Translations under genes and position numbers: made by a program
Notes under the pieces: model-generated
What the model was told of the DNA's origin: nothing
The model's input: the letters and a program-made list of their open reading frames with translations, nothing else
Database searches by the model: none
In this document: one piece after another, positions 1 through 5,808 of the stretch
How positions within the stretch are numbered: position 1 is the first letter of the stretch
Layout: each line of letters begins with the position of its first letter
Source: JADCCX01 sp031372765
GTDB taxonomy: Bacteria; Pseudomonadota; Alphaproteobacteria; Rhizobiales; Beijerinckiaceae
Direction: 5' to 3'
NCBI GenBank assembly: GCA_031372765.1
Contig: JANMLW010000091.1
Span: forward strand, 1-13,611
Length of the DNA: 13,611 bases

Positions 1-299
1 ATGATCGCCTGAGCACGGGCGTCACCGATCTGTGGCAGCTTGTCGAGTTCAGTTGCCGGCGCGGTGTTCAAGTTCACCAATGTGCCCTGGTTGGCAGCAG
101 GTCGTTGGGCGGCAGGCTGAACAGCGGCAGGTGCAGGTGCGGTAACACGCGGAGCGGTTGGCTGGGCTGGAGCGGCTGGAGCAGCCGGTGTCGTCGGGCG
201 TTGCTGATTGGTTGTCGGTGCTGGTGCAGTCTGCGCAAACGCGAATGTCGAGGCAGCAGCTGACAGAACGATTGCAGCGAATGTTGTCTTGATAGCCAT
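1..299 (-). CDS. Secreted ComEA-like helix-hairpin-helix protein (partial, C-terminus outside window)
   Basis: The frame opens with ATG at 299-297 and runs 99 codons to the window edge without a stop, so the C-terminus is missing. Residues 1-22 form a signal peptide (MAIKTTF, hydrophobic core, AFA then Q), pointing to export. Residues about 23-71 are a low-complexity Ala/Pro/Thr/Gln linker. After it comes LVNLNTAPATELDKLPQIGDARAQAI, the start of a ComEA-type helix-hairpin-helix domain (VNLNTA, then LPxIG). Family members bind double-stranded DNA without sequence specificity; in competent bacteria ComEA acts in DNA uptake in the periplasm, but many non-competent bacteria carry such small secreted proteins of unknown role. 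A purine-rich GGGGG stretch precedes the ATG. The family call is firm; the cellular role is not. Confidence 0.85.
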   Translation of the reverse strand, partial: MAIKTTFAAIVLSAAASTFAFAQTAPAPTTNQQRPTTPAAPAAPAQPTAPRVTAPAPAAVQPAAQRPAANQGTLVNLNTAPATELDKLPQIGDARAQAI

Positions 300-319
300 G
301 GGGATCCCCCTGTTGTTAA

Positions 320-352
320 AACCCTTGTTGAACGTGCCGACAGCCAAGGGTT
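320..352. promoter_or_regulatory. Inverted repeat upstream of the ComEA-like gene
   Basis: An 8-bp perfect inverted repeat (AACCCTTG at 320-327, CAAGGGTT at 345-352) is separated by 17 nt, starting about 20 bp before the ComEA-like start codon. It could be an operator or a hairpin in the 5' leader. The rest of the 217-bp gap between this gene and creA (300-516) shows no ORF and no clear promoter or terminator that I can support. Confidence 0.3.
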
Positions 353-516
353 AAGGGCCACCGGATACGCTGCCACGGAGCATGCGATGCAATTGCCTGT
401 TCTGCAAGAGCGTCATTGCGATGACAACAAGCAAGATTTAGCCATTCTGAACTGAACGCAAACCGAATGATGTGTTAGCTGTTATTCATAATTGCCGCCT
501 TCGATAAAACGCTGCC

Positions 517-1020
517 TCAGCCGTTCATCCATTCGCTGCAACGCGGAGCTTCCACGCCACCCCAGGGCATGACCGGTACGGTAGACGTCGAATTTTTGGG
601 ACTGCCATCAATCAGACGATCCGAATAGACCATGTAGATCAGGACATTCCGTTTGGGATCGCAGCCCCGCACGATCTGCATGCGCTTGAAGAACAATGAG
701 CGAGACTGTCGGAAGACAATGGCACCCTGCTCGAATTTTTCCTTGAACTTGACCGGTCCCACCTGGCGACAGGCAAGAGAGATGTCGGAAACCTGCTCCG
801 CCAGGCCAAGAGCCCCGGACCAGCCGCCTTTTTCAGGCACCGTGAAGTGGCAGGCCACACCATCGATGACAGGATCATCAATGCCGTAGGTCGCCAGTTT
901 GTCATCGGGTGAAAGTAGCTTGAAGACCGTTGATTTCCGGAAAATCAGATCAGGCTCTTCTGCAAGCGCTGTTCCAGAGCACATGCAAACAAGCGCCGTT
1001 GCAAACACAAGGTATTTCAT
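517..1020 (-). CDS. creA: CreA family periplasmic protein
   Basis: This 167-residue protein matches the CreA family in size and sequence. It starts with a signal peptide (MKYLVFATALVCMCSGTALA, cleavage before EEPD), so it is likely periplasmic. Family hallmarks visible are the DDPxIDGVACHFT segment, GLAEQVSDISLACRQVGP, the FKRMQIVRGCDPKRNVLIYMVYSD stretch and LIDGSPKNSTSTVPV near the C-terminus. The biochemical function of CreA is unknown; in E. coli it lies beside the CreBC two-component system, which is not seen here. The gene is on the same strand as the GntR gene 128 bp upstream and the ComEA-like gene 217 bp downstream. It is probably a core gene next to the catabolic cluster rather than part of it. 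Confidence 0.92.
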   Translation of the reverse strand: MKYLVFATALVCMCSGTALAEEPDLIFRKSTVFKLLSPDDKLATYGIDDPVIDGVACHFTVPEKGGWSGALGLAEQVSDISLACRQVGPVKFKEKFEQGAIVFRQSRSLFFKRMQIVRGCDPKRNVLIYMVYSDRLIDGSPKNSTSTVPVMPWGGVEAPRCSEWMNG

Positions 1021-1148
1021 TTTGTTTATCCCGTTGGTCTTTCAGATGGCGATCGACAACGCCAACTGCAAGTCTGCATCGCAATTTACAGCTGCAATAT
1101 GGCCGACAATGGGGCACCTGGAACTATTCTGTGCGTGCGTACCGGTCA

Positions 1149-1877
1149 CTACCGCAGTTCCGTCACATACTGTATCGTCGCAGTATCGCACAGACTGACG
1201 CGCCACTCCACCGGGCGACCATCGAGTGCAGTGGCAACGCGGTCTACCAAAAGCAGGGGATGTCCTTCCGCAAGACCAAGATCATGGGCTTCATCAGCGG
1301 TGGCAGCAACAGCCTTGAGCGTTTCAGTGCCCCCGCCCACAGTCACGCCAAACCGCCTAGCATACGTATCATAAAGGTTGTTTGGAATATCGCCCTGCTC
1401 GATACCCTCAAAAAGCGCAGATGGCAGAATGATCATTTCGATGATGCAGCGCTTGCTATCGAGCGAACGGACGCGGCGGATGCGAATGACCGGCTCCTTG
1501 GCGAAAAGCCCCAGTTTTTCAGCTTCCTTTTGCGTTGCGGCATGGCATTGTACTTGCAACACCTCGCTTTCTGGAAAAAGCCTGTCACCGTTATCGAGTT
1601 GCAGTTTGAAAAACTGGAAAAGAATGCGCGATTCATCATGGGTGGCAACAAAGGTGCCGCGCCCTTGCCGCCGGACCAGCAGATTGGCAGACGTCATATC
1701 GTCCAGCGCTTTTCGGACAGTGCCCTGGCTGACACCCAGTTCCGCCGCGATCTGGATTTCGCTGGGAATGATCTTGCCAGCCACCCATGATCCATCAGCA
1801 ATGCGTTGCGTCAAACGCTCACGAACCTGCTGATACAAGGGCTTGAAGCCAAGGCTGCCTGATAGTTCCATAGCCAT
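1149..1877 (-). CDS. GntR-family (HutC/UTRA) transcriptional regulator of the sulfolactate cluster
   Basis: This is a 242-residue regulator when started at ATG 1877 (MAMELSGS). The frame stays open to a TTG at 1952, but that start would put the coding region over the suyA promoter and leave a non-homologous leader, so I prefer 1877 or ATG 1871. Residues about 12-75 are a GntR winged helix-turn-helix (KPLYQQVRERL, then PSEIQIAAELGVSQGTVRKAL and RRQGRGTFVA). Residues about 95-235 are a UTRA ligand-binding domain of the HutC type. It is divergent from suyA, with a 21-bp palindrome in the shared promoter region, so it most likely represses suyAB and its own gene until an inducer such as sulfolactate or sulfopyruvate binds. 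The inducer is inferred only from the neighbours. Sulfolactate clusters elsewhere carry regulators of various families, so I give no symbol. Confidence 0.88.
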   Translation of the reverse strand: MAMELSGSLGFKPLYQQVRERLTQRIADGSWVAGKIIPSEIQIAAELGVSQGTVRKALDDMTSANLLVRRQGRGTFVATHDESRILFQFFKLQLDNGDRLFPESEVLQVQCHAATQKEAEKLGLFAKEPVIRIRRVRSLDSKRCIIEMIILPSALFEGIEQGDIPNNLYDTYARRFGVTVGGGTETLKAVAATADEAHDLGLAEGHPLLLVDRVATALDGRPVEWRVSLCDTATIQYVTELR

Positions 1878-1939
1878 CACGTTGGTAGTCTGCGTGCAAT
1901 TCCGCAAGCAAAATTGCAGTGGTTGATCACTTTGTGCTG

Positions 1940-1968
1940 TTGACGATGACAAGTCTTATATCTTATAG
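1940..1968 (+). promoter_or_regulatory. Promoter of suyAB (sigma70-type)
   Basis: A -35 box TTGACG (1940-1945) and a -10 box TTATAG (1963-1968) lie 17 bp apart, with predicted transcription start near 1975 and the suyA ATG at 2002. This is the best promoter match I found in the window. The -10 box lies inside the palindrome at 1953-1973, so a bound repressor would block RNA polymerase. Confidence 0.65.
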
Positions 1969-1973
1969 AAGAC
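1953..1973. promoter_or_regulatory. Putative GntR operator (21-bp palindrome)
   Basis: The half-sites are GTCTTaTAT (1953-1961) and ATAgAAGAC (1965-1973) around a 3-nt centre. Eight of ten possible base positions are symmetric. Length, AT-rich centre and position over the suyA -10 box, between the divergent regulator and suyA, suit a binding site for a dimeric GntR/HutC protein. The assignment rests on symmetry and position only. Confidence 0.6.
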
Positions 1974-2001
1974 CTATCGTCCACTTTTTCAAGGATATCC
2001 C

Positions 2002-2289
2002 ATGAGCGCTCCGCACCTGCTGGTGCACGATCACAAGGACAACTGCGGTGTTGTCGTGATCGAGAACCTGAAGGCTGGCACCGATATGCTGGCTGTCGTT
2101 ACCCATGATAATAGCGATTTTCGCATAACCGCGAAGATGGATATTCCCATTGGCCACAAGGTCGCGCTTAAAGACCTGAAAAAGGGCGACACAATCTGGA
2201 AGTATGGCCAGGATGTCGGTATCGTGAAGCTGGATTGCAAAAAGGGCGAGCATCTGCACGTGCACAACGCCAAGACCAAGCGTTGGTGA
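2002..2289 (+). CDS. suyA: (R)-3-sulfolactate sulfo-lyase, small subunit (SAF domain)
   Basis: This 95-residue protein is the small subunit of the sulfo-lyase (EC 4.4.1.24) that splits (R)-3-sulfolactate into pyruvate and sulfite in the cytoplasm. Almost all of it is an SAF domain like the N-terminus of altronate dehydratase UxaA. Visible features are LLVHDHKDNCGVVVIENL at the N-terminus, ITAKMDIPIGHKVALKDLKKGD in the middle and GEHLHVHNAKTKRW at the end, matching SuyA in size and C-terminal form. AAGGA (1991-1995) lies 6 nt before the ATG. suyB follows after 10 bp, as expected for a two-subunit enzyme encoded as a pair. A split sugar-acid dehydratase is the alternative, but the exporter and the two dehydrogenases downstream favour sulfolactate. 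Confidence 0.9.
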   Translation: MSAPHLLVHDHKDNCGVVVIENLKAGTDMLAVVTHDNSDFRITAKMDIPIGHKVALKDLKKGDTIWKYGQDVGIVKLDCKKGEHLHVHNAKTKRW

Positions 2290-2299
2290 GGAGAAAAAC

Positions 2300-3592
2300 A
2301 TGTCAGTCAGCCAGATGGTCGCCAATTATGACCTTTCAAAAGTTCCCTCAAAAATAGTCAAGGGCCGCAAAATCGACGCGCCCGGCTTCAAGGCACCAAT
2401 TGCCCGCAAGGCCTTGAAGGCGGCGGTCAAGGACACAATCAATGCCTGGCGTCGCGAGAATGGTCGCGTCGGCGTGCGCAACCATGTTCTTATGTTGCCG
2501 CTGGATGACTTGTCCAATGCGGCCTGCGAGGCCGTTGCCAACAATGTCAAAGGCGTCATGGCAATTCCCCATGCCTACGGTCGCCTGCAGTTTGGTCTGG
2601 ACCTCGACCTGCATTTTCGCACGTTGATTGGCACGGGGGCCAATCCGAACGTTGCTGCAGTTATCGTTATTGGCATCGAGGACGGCTGGACCAAGGTTGT
2701 TGTCGACGGCATCGCAAAGTCCGGCAAACCTGTGGTTGGCTTTGGCATCGAGGGTCACGGTGATATCGCGACCATTGCGCGCGCTTCCTATGTGGCAAAG
2801 GAGTTCGTGCAGTGGGCCTCAGAATTGCAGCGCGAAAAATGTTCGATATCGGAACTCTGGATTTCTACGAAGTGCGGCGAATCCGATACCACAACCGGTC
2901 TCTCTTCATGTCCAACCGTTGGCAACATGTACGACAAATGGCTGCCCAGAGGCATCTACGGGGTTTTTGGAGAAACCTCGGAAATCACCGGAGCCGAGCA
3001 TCTGTGCAAGGCGCGCGCAGTTACGCCGGAAGTGGGCGAACGCTGGTACAAGATGTGGAAATCCTATCAGGATGATGTCATTGAGGCACACAAGACCTCA
3101 GATCTTTCCGACAGCCAGCCAACCAAAGGCAATATCGCCGGTGGTTTGACGACCATTGAGGAAAAGGCTCTGGGCAACCTGGAGAAGATCGGACGTGAAT
3201 CGAAATACATCGACATTCTTGAACCGGCGGAAGCACCAGCCAAAGGACCGGGATTGTATTTCATGGATTCATCATCCGCGGCGGCTGAATGCGTGACCCT
3301 GATGATGGCTGGTGGTTATGTCATTCACACCTTCCCGACAGGACAGGGCAATGTGATTGGAAACCCGATTGTTCCGGTCATCAAGATCACCGGAAATCCA
3401 AAAACCATGCGCACGATGCCTGAGCATATCGATGTTGATGTGTCCGGTATCCTGCGCCGGGACATGACAATTCCTGAAGCTGGCGATGCACTCATCGAGA
3501 ATATTGTGCGCACTGCAAACGGGCGGTTGACTGCTTCGGAGGCTTTGGGCCATCGTGAGTATTCGATGACCAAGCTCTATCGAAGCGCTTAA
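2300..3592 (+). CDS. suyB: (R)-3-sulfolactate sulfo-lyase, large subunit (UxaA family)
   Basis: This 430-residue protein is a UxaA-family large chain without its own SAF domain, which is supplied by SuyA. With SuyA it eliminates sulfite from (R)-3-sulfolactate to give pyruvate. The N-terminal part has WRRENGRVGVRNHVLMLP, the usual start of the dehydratase domain. Cys192 and Cys204 lie in KCGESDTTTGLSSC, the equivalent of the metal-binding KCGGSD region of altronate dehydratase. Near residues 325-365 come SSSAAAECVTLMMAGG and TFPTGQGNVIGNPIVPVIKI, matching the family's C-terminal active-site segment. A strong GAGGAG ribosome-binding site (2288-2293) overlaps the end of suyA. Known SuyB proteins are of this size. 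Codon use and composition are like the neighbours. Confidence 0.9.
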   Translation: MSVSQMVANYDLSKVPSKIVKGRKIDAPGFKAPIARKALKAAVKDTINAWRRENGRVGVRNHVLMLPLDDLSNAACEAVANNVKGVMAIPHAYGRLQFGLDLDLHFRTLIGTGANPNVAAVIVIGIEDGWTKVVVDGIAKSGKPVVGFGIEGHGDIATIARASYVAKEFVQWASELQREKCSISELWISTKCGESDTTTGLSSCPTVGNMYDKWLPRGIYGVFGETSEITGAEHLCKARAVTPEVGERWYKMWKSYQDDVIEAHKTSDLSDSQPTKGNIAGGLTTIEEKALGNLEKIGRESKYIDILEPAEAPAKGPGLYFMDSSSAAAECVTLMMAGGYVIHTFPTGQGNVIGNPIVPVIKITGNPKTMRTMPEHIDVDVSGILRRDMTIPEAGDALIENIVRTANGRLTASEALGHREYSMTKLYRSA

Positions 3593-3616
3593 GGAGCAGT
3601 CCGTCAATTCCGGCAA

Positions 3617-3707
3617 CGACCGGTGACACCCCCACATCAGAAGGGGGGCAAAGGGTCGGATCAACCGGCTAAAGTCGGGGAGACAAATTCCCGCTTCACC
3701 TGGGTCG
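3617..3707 (+). ncRNA. Candidate structured mRNA leader (aptamer-like four-way junction) before suyZ
   Basis: Read by eye, a long stem pairs 3617-3626 with 3696-3707: CGACC with GGTCG and GGTGA with TCACC, with a 2-nt bulge at 3701-3702. It closes a junction carrying three hairpins: CCCCC 3629-3633 with GGGGG 3643-3647; GTCGG 3655-3659 with CCGGC 3665-3669 (one G-U); and CGGGGA 3676-3681 with TTCCCG 3688-3693 (one G-U). Joining strands are A-rich (GCAAAGG and TAAAGT). There is no convincing small ORF. With the terminator at 3744-3773 this resembles a riboswitch with an expression platform. Competing folds exist, for instance GGTCG at 3654-3658 can also pair with the 5' strand. I cannot match it to a named RNA family from memory. 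Confidence 0.5.
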
Positions 3708-3743
3708 AACAAGGAAGATCAAGAATGATCGGCTCGACTTCAC

Positions 3744-3780
3744 AAGCCCTGACTGCCAAAGCGGTCAGGGCTTTCTAATT
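3744..3780 (+). terminator. Intrinsic terminator/attenuator 28 nt upstream of suyZ
   Basis: AAGCCCTGACTGC (3744-3756) pairs with GCGGTCAGGGCTT (3761-3773) in a 13-bp stem with one G-T wobble and a CAAA loop, followed by TTTCTAATT. It lies after suyB, but suyZ starts at 3802, too close for a separate promoter downstream. It therefore either sets the suyAB:suyZ ratio by partial termination or is a regulated attenuator served by the structured leader just upstream. Confidence 0.75.
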
Positions 3781-3801
3781 GCGATAAGGGCTTTCCAGAC
3801 C

Positions 3802-4854
3802 ATGATTGCCGCATTGAAAGCATTTGACGCAAGACAGTTTCTGGCATCCAACGGCATGGGCATAGGCCTTTCAGCCGCGGTTGCCATCGCTGCCGTTGTC
3901 GCTGAGCCCCTGATGAAAACGATCACCGGTGGATTCAGCCTTCCAGCCATGGTCATTGCGTTGTTCATTGGTATTGCGTTGAATGGTCTCGCATCGGACC
4001 CCCGCTTCCAGCCCGGCATCACATGGTGTGTGAAAAAGCTGCTGCGCATCGCGATTGCCCTTCTGGGACTACGCATTGCCCTTGGTGATATATTGGGCCT
4101 TGGAATTGGCACACTTCTTCTCGTCATCGTATCAATGGCGATGACCATTATTGCGGCAATCTGGTTGGCGCGCCTGCTGGGACAGGTGGCGGGATATGGC
4201 GCGCTGGCAGGTGCGGCGACCGCAGTCTGCGGTGCATCAGCCACATTGGCGACCACCACTGTTGTGCCGCATTATCCCAACAAGGATGCTGACACTGCCT
4301 TCACGGTGGTGATGGCCAATGCAATTTCAACACTCGTGATGCTGGCTTATCCGCCTTTGTGCATCTGGCTGGGGCTTACATCACGCGAAACAGGGTTGAT
4401 GCTCGGCATGACGATCCATGACATGGCGCAGGTTGTGGGTGCAGGCTATGCCGTCTCGGATGGCGTCGGCAACACGGCTGTCATCGTCAAACTGTTCCGC
4501 GTCTTCCTGCTGCTGCCAGTCGTCCTCATCATCGGCTGGTGGTTCATCCAGCGCGGGGAGCAGACTGGCACGGCCAAGGTGCCAGCCCCTGTGTTTGCCG
4601 TGGTGTTTCTTGTGCTTGCCCTTGTCAATACGGCAGCCATGGCGATGCCTGCCCTTGCGCCGGTTTACCTGCCAGTCAAAAGTATCCTGAACGAAGTCTC
4701 GCGCTGGGGCTTGTTGCTTTCCATTGCGGCCCTTGGCCTGGGCACATCGCTGTCAGCGGTGCTGGCTGTTGGCTGGCGTCACGCTGCGGTATTCATGGGT
4801 GCAACCCTCGTGATCCTGATGATTGCGACAGGCGGACTTTTGCTGTTTCGGTAA
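3802..4854 (+). CDS. suyZ: Putative sulfite/sulfate exporter, YeiH/UPF0324 family
   Basis: This 350-residue integral membrane protein of the YeiH/UPF0324 family has about ten hydrophobic segments along its whole length. Family signatures include CGASATLATTTVVPHYPNKD near residues 147-166 and the HDMAQVVGAGYAVSDGVGNTAVIVKLFRVF region near residues 204-233. In sulfolactate and cysteate degraders a protein of this family, SuyZ, is encoded beside suyAB and is proposed to export the sulfite or sulfate released by the lyase. The transported ion has not been shown directly for most members. The ribosome-binding site is weak (TAAGGG at 3785-3790, 11 nt before the ATG). The gap from suyB is 209 bp with a terminator and structured leader, unlike the tight spacing elsewhere in the cluster. 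slcC follows after 26 bp. Confidence 0.85.
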   Translation: MIAALKAFDARQFLASNGMGIGLSAAVAIAAVVAEPLMKTITGGFSLPAMVIALFIGIALNGLASDPRFQPGITWCVKKLLRIAIALLGLRIALGDILGLGIGTLLLVIVSMAMTIIAAIWLARLLGQVAGYGALAGAATAVCGASATLATTTVVPHYPNKDADTAFTVVMANAISTLVMLAYPPLCIWLGLTSRETGLMLGMTIHDMAQVVGAGYAVSDGVGNTAVIVKLFRVFLLLPVVLIIGWWFIQRGEQTGTAKVPAPVFAVVFLVLALVNTAAMAMPALAPVYLPVKSILNEVSRWGLLLSIAALGLGTSLSAVLAVGWRHAAVFMGATLVILMIATGGLLLFR

Positions 4855-4880
4855 GCTGACGTTCAACGAGAGGTGCAATC

Positions 4881-5807
4881 ATGGCTGATATTGTCATCAC
4901 GGAATTTCTGGATGAGGCAGCGCTGGCGAAAGTGCCTTCGCACCTGTCTGTCCTTTACGATCCCAAACTGGTGGATCGTCCGGCTGATCTGCTGGCGGAA
5001 GTAACCCGTTGCAAGGCGCTGGTGGTGCGCAACAGGACACAGGTACGCGGTGCGCTTCTGGATGCATGCAAAGAGGTCAAGGTTATCGGGCGCCTGGGTG
5101 TTGGCCTCGACAATATAGACGTTGAGGCCTGTGAGGCACGCAATATCAAGGTCTGCCCCGCCAGCGGTGCCAATGATCTGTCCGTGGCGGAATGGGTCAT
5201 CTGCAATGCCATGATGCTGCTGCGTGGTGCCTATCATGCCACACCCGATGTGATTGCAGGCTCATGGCCCCGCAACCGCCTGATGGGCCGGGAGCTGTCC
5301 GGCAAGGTCATGGGATTGGTGGGCTATGGTTCCATTGCCCGCGAGGTCATGGTGCGGGCCAATGCACTCGGCATGAAGTGCGTCGCCTTTGATCCTTATC
5401 TTGCCGATGATCATCCAGCCTGGCGCATGGCGCAAAGGCAGGGGATGGAACCGTTGCTGCGCGAGGCGGATGTCATCAGCCTGCATGTTCCCTTGAATGA
5501 CAGCACAGCAAACATGATTGACGCTGTGCGACTCAAGCGCATGAAAAAGGATGCCATCCTTTTAAATGCTGCAAGGGGCGGCGTGGTGGATGAAGCGGCC
5601 TTGGCCACCGCCTTGAAAGCGGGGGAACTGGGTGGTGCGGCCCTTGATGTCTTTGATGAAGAACCGCTGTCAGCAGCGCGTGCTGCCGTGTTTGCCGGTT
5701 GCCCCAACCTGATCCTGACACCGCATATCGCGGGCGTGACCCACGAATCGAATGTGCGGGTAAGCCATGTCACGATTGATAATATCCTGAAGGTTCTGGA
5801 AGGCTGA
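4881..5807 (+). CDS. slcC: (S)-sulfolactate dehydrogenase (D-2-hydroxyacid dehydrogenase family)
   Basis: This 308-residue protein of the D-isomer 2-hydroxyacid dehydrogenase family would oxidise (S)-3-sulfolactate to 3-sulfopyruvate with NAD (EC 1.1.1.310). The catalytic triad of the family is visible as Arg232 (NAARGGVVDE), Glu261 (DVFDEEP) and His282 (TPHIAGVTHES). The nucleotide-binding motif is GYGSIA at 148-153, with alanine where the third glycine usually sits. The acidic residue in AFDPY at the end of the next strand favours NAD over NADP. From sequence alone it could be called phosphoglycerate dehydrogenase-like; the pairing with comC and suyAB gives the substrate, as described for Chromohalobacter salexigens. 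The ribosome-binding site GAGAGG precedes ATG 4881. Its stop is 1 nt from the comC start. Confidence 0.85.
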   Translation: MADIVITEFLDEAALAKVPSHLSVLYDPKLVDRPADLLAEVTRCKALVVRNRTQVRGALLDACKEVKVIGRLGVGLDNIDVEACEARNIKVCPASGANDLSVAEWVICNAMMLLRGAYHATPDVIAGSWPRNRLMGRELSGKVMGLVGYGSIAREVMVRANALGMKCVAFDPYLADDHPAWRMAQRQGMEPLLREADVISLHVPLNDSTANMIDAVRLKRMKKDAILLNAARGGVVDEAALATALKAGELGGAALDVFDEEPLSAARAAVFAGCPNLILTPHIAGVTHESNVRVSHVTIDNILKVLEG

Positions 5808-5808
5808 C

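Noticed and set aside
930..1790. A long open frame on the plus strand (286 codons) opposite creA and the GntR gene
   Set aside because: It lies antisense across two well-supported genes, has no recognisable domain, and its composition is what an antisense frame of GC-rich coding sequence gives.
1878..1952. N-terminal extension of the GntR regulator to a TTG at 1952
   Set aside because: It would run into the suyA promoter and operator and adds residues with no similarity to GntR proteins; ATG 1877 or 1871 fits the usual domain start.
2002..3592. Altronate dehydratase split into two genes
   Set aside because: SuyA/SuyB are naturally separate, sizes match, and neighbouring suyZ, slcC and comC homologues favour sulfolactate. 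There is no uronate pathway gene here.
3617..3707. A tRNA or known riboswitch such as glycine, FMN or cyclic-di-GMP
   Set aside because: The cloverleaf-like fold lacks a 7-nt anticodon loop, T-loop and acceptor end. Short similarities to glycine, FMN and cyclic-di-GMP aptamer strings do not extend to their full conserved cores.
4881..5807. Phosphoglycerate dehydrogenase (serine synthesis)
   Set aside because: The protein lacks the C-terminal regulatory domain and lies in a sulfolactate cluster 1 nt before comC; the general family match alone does not support serine synthesis.
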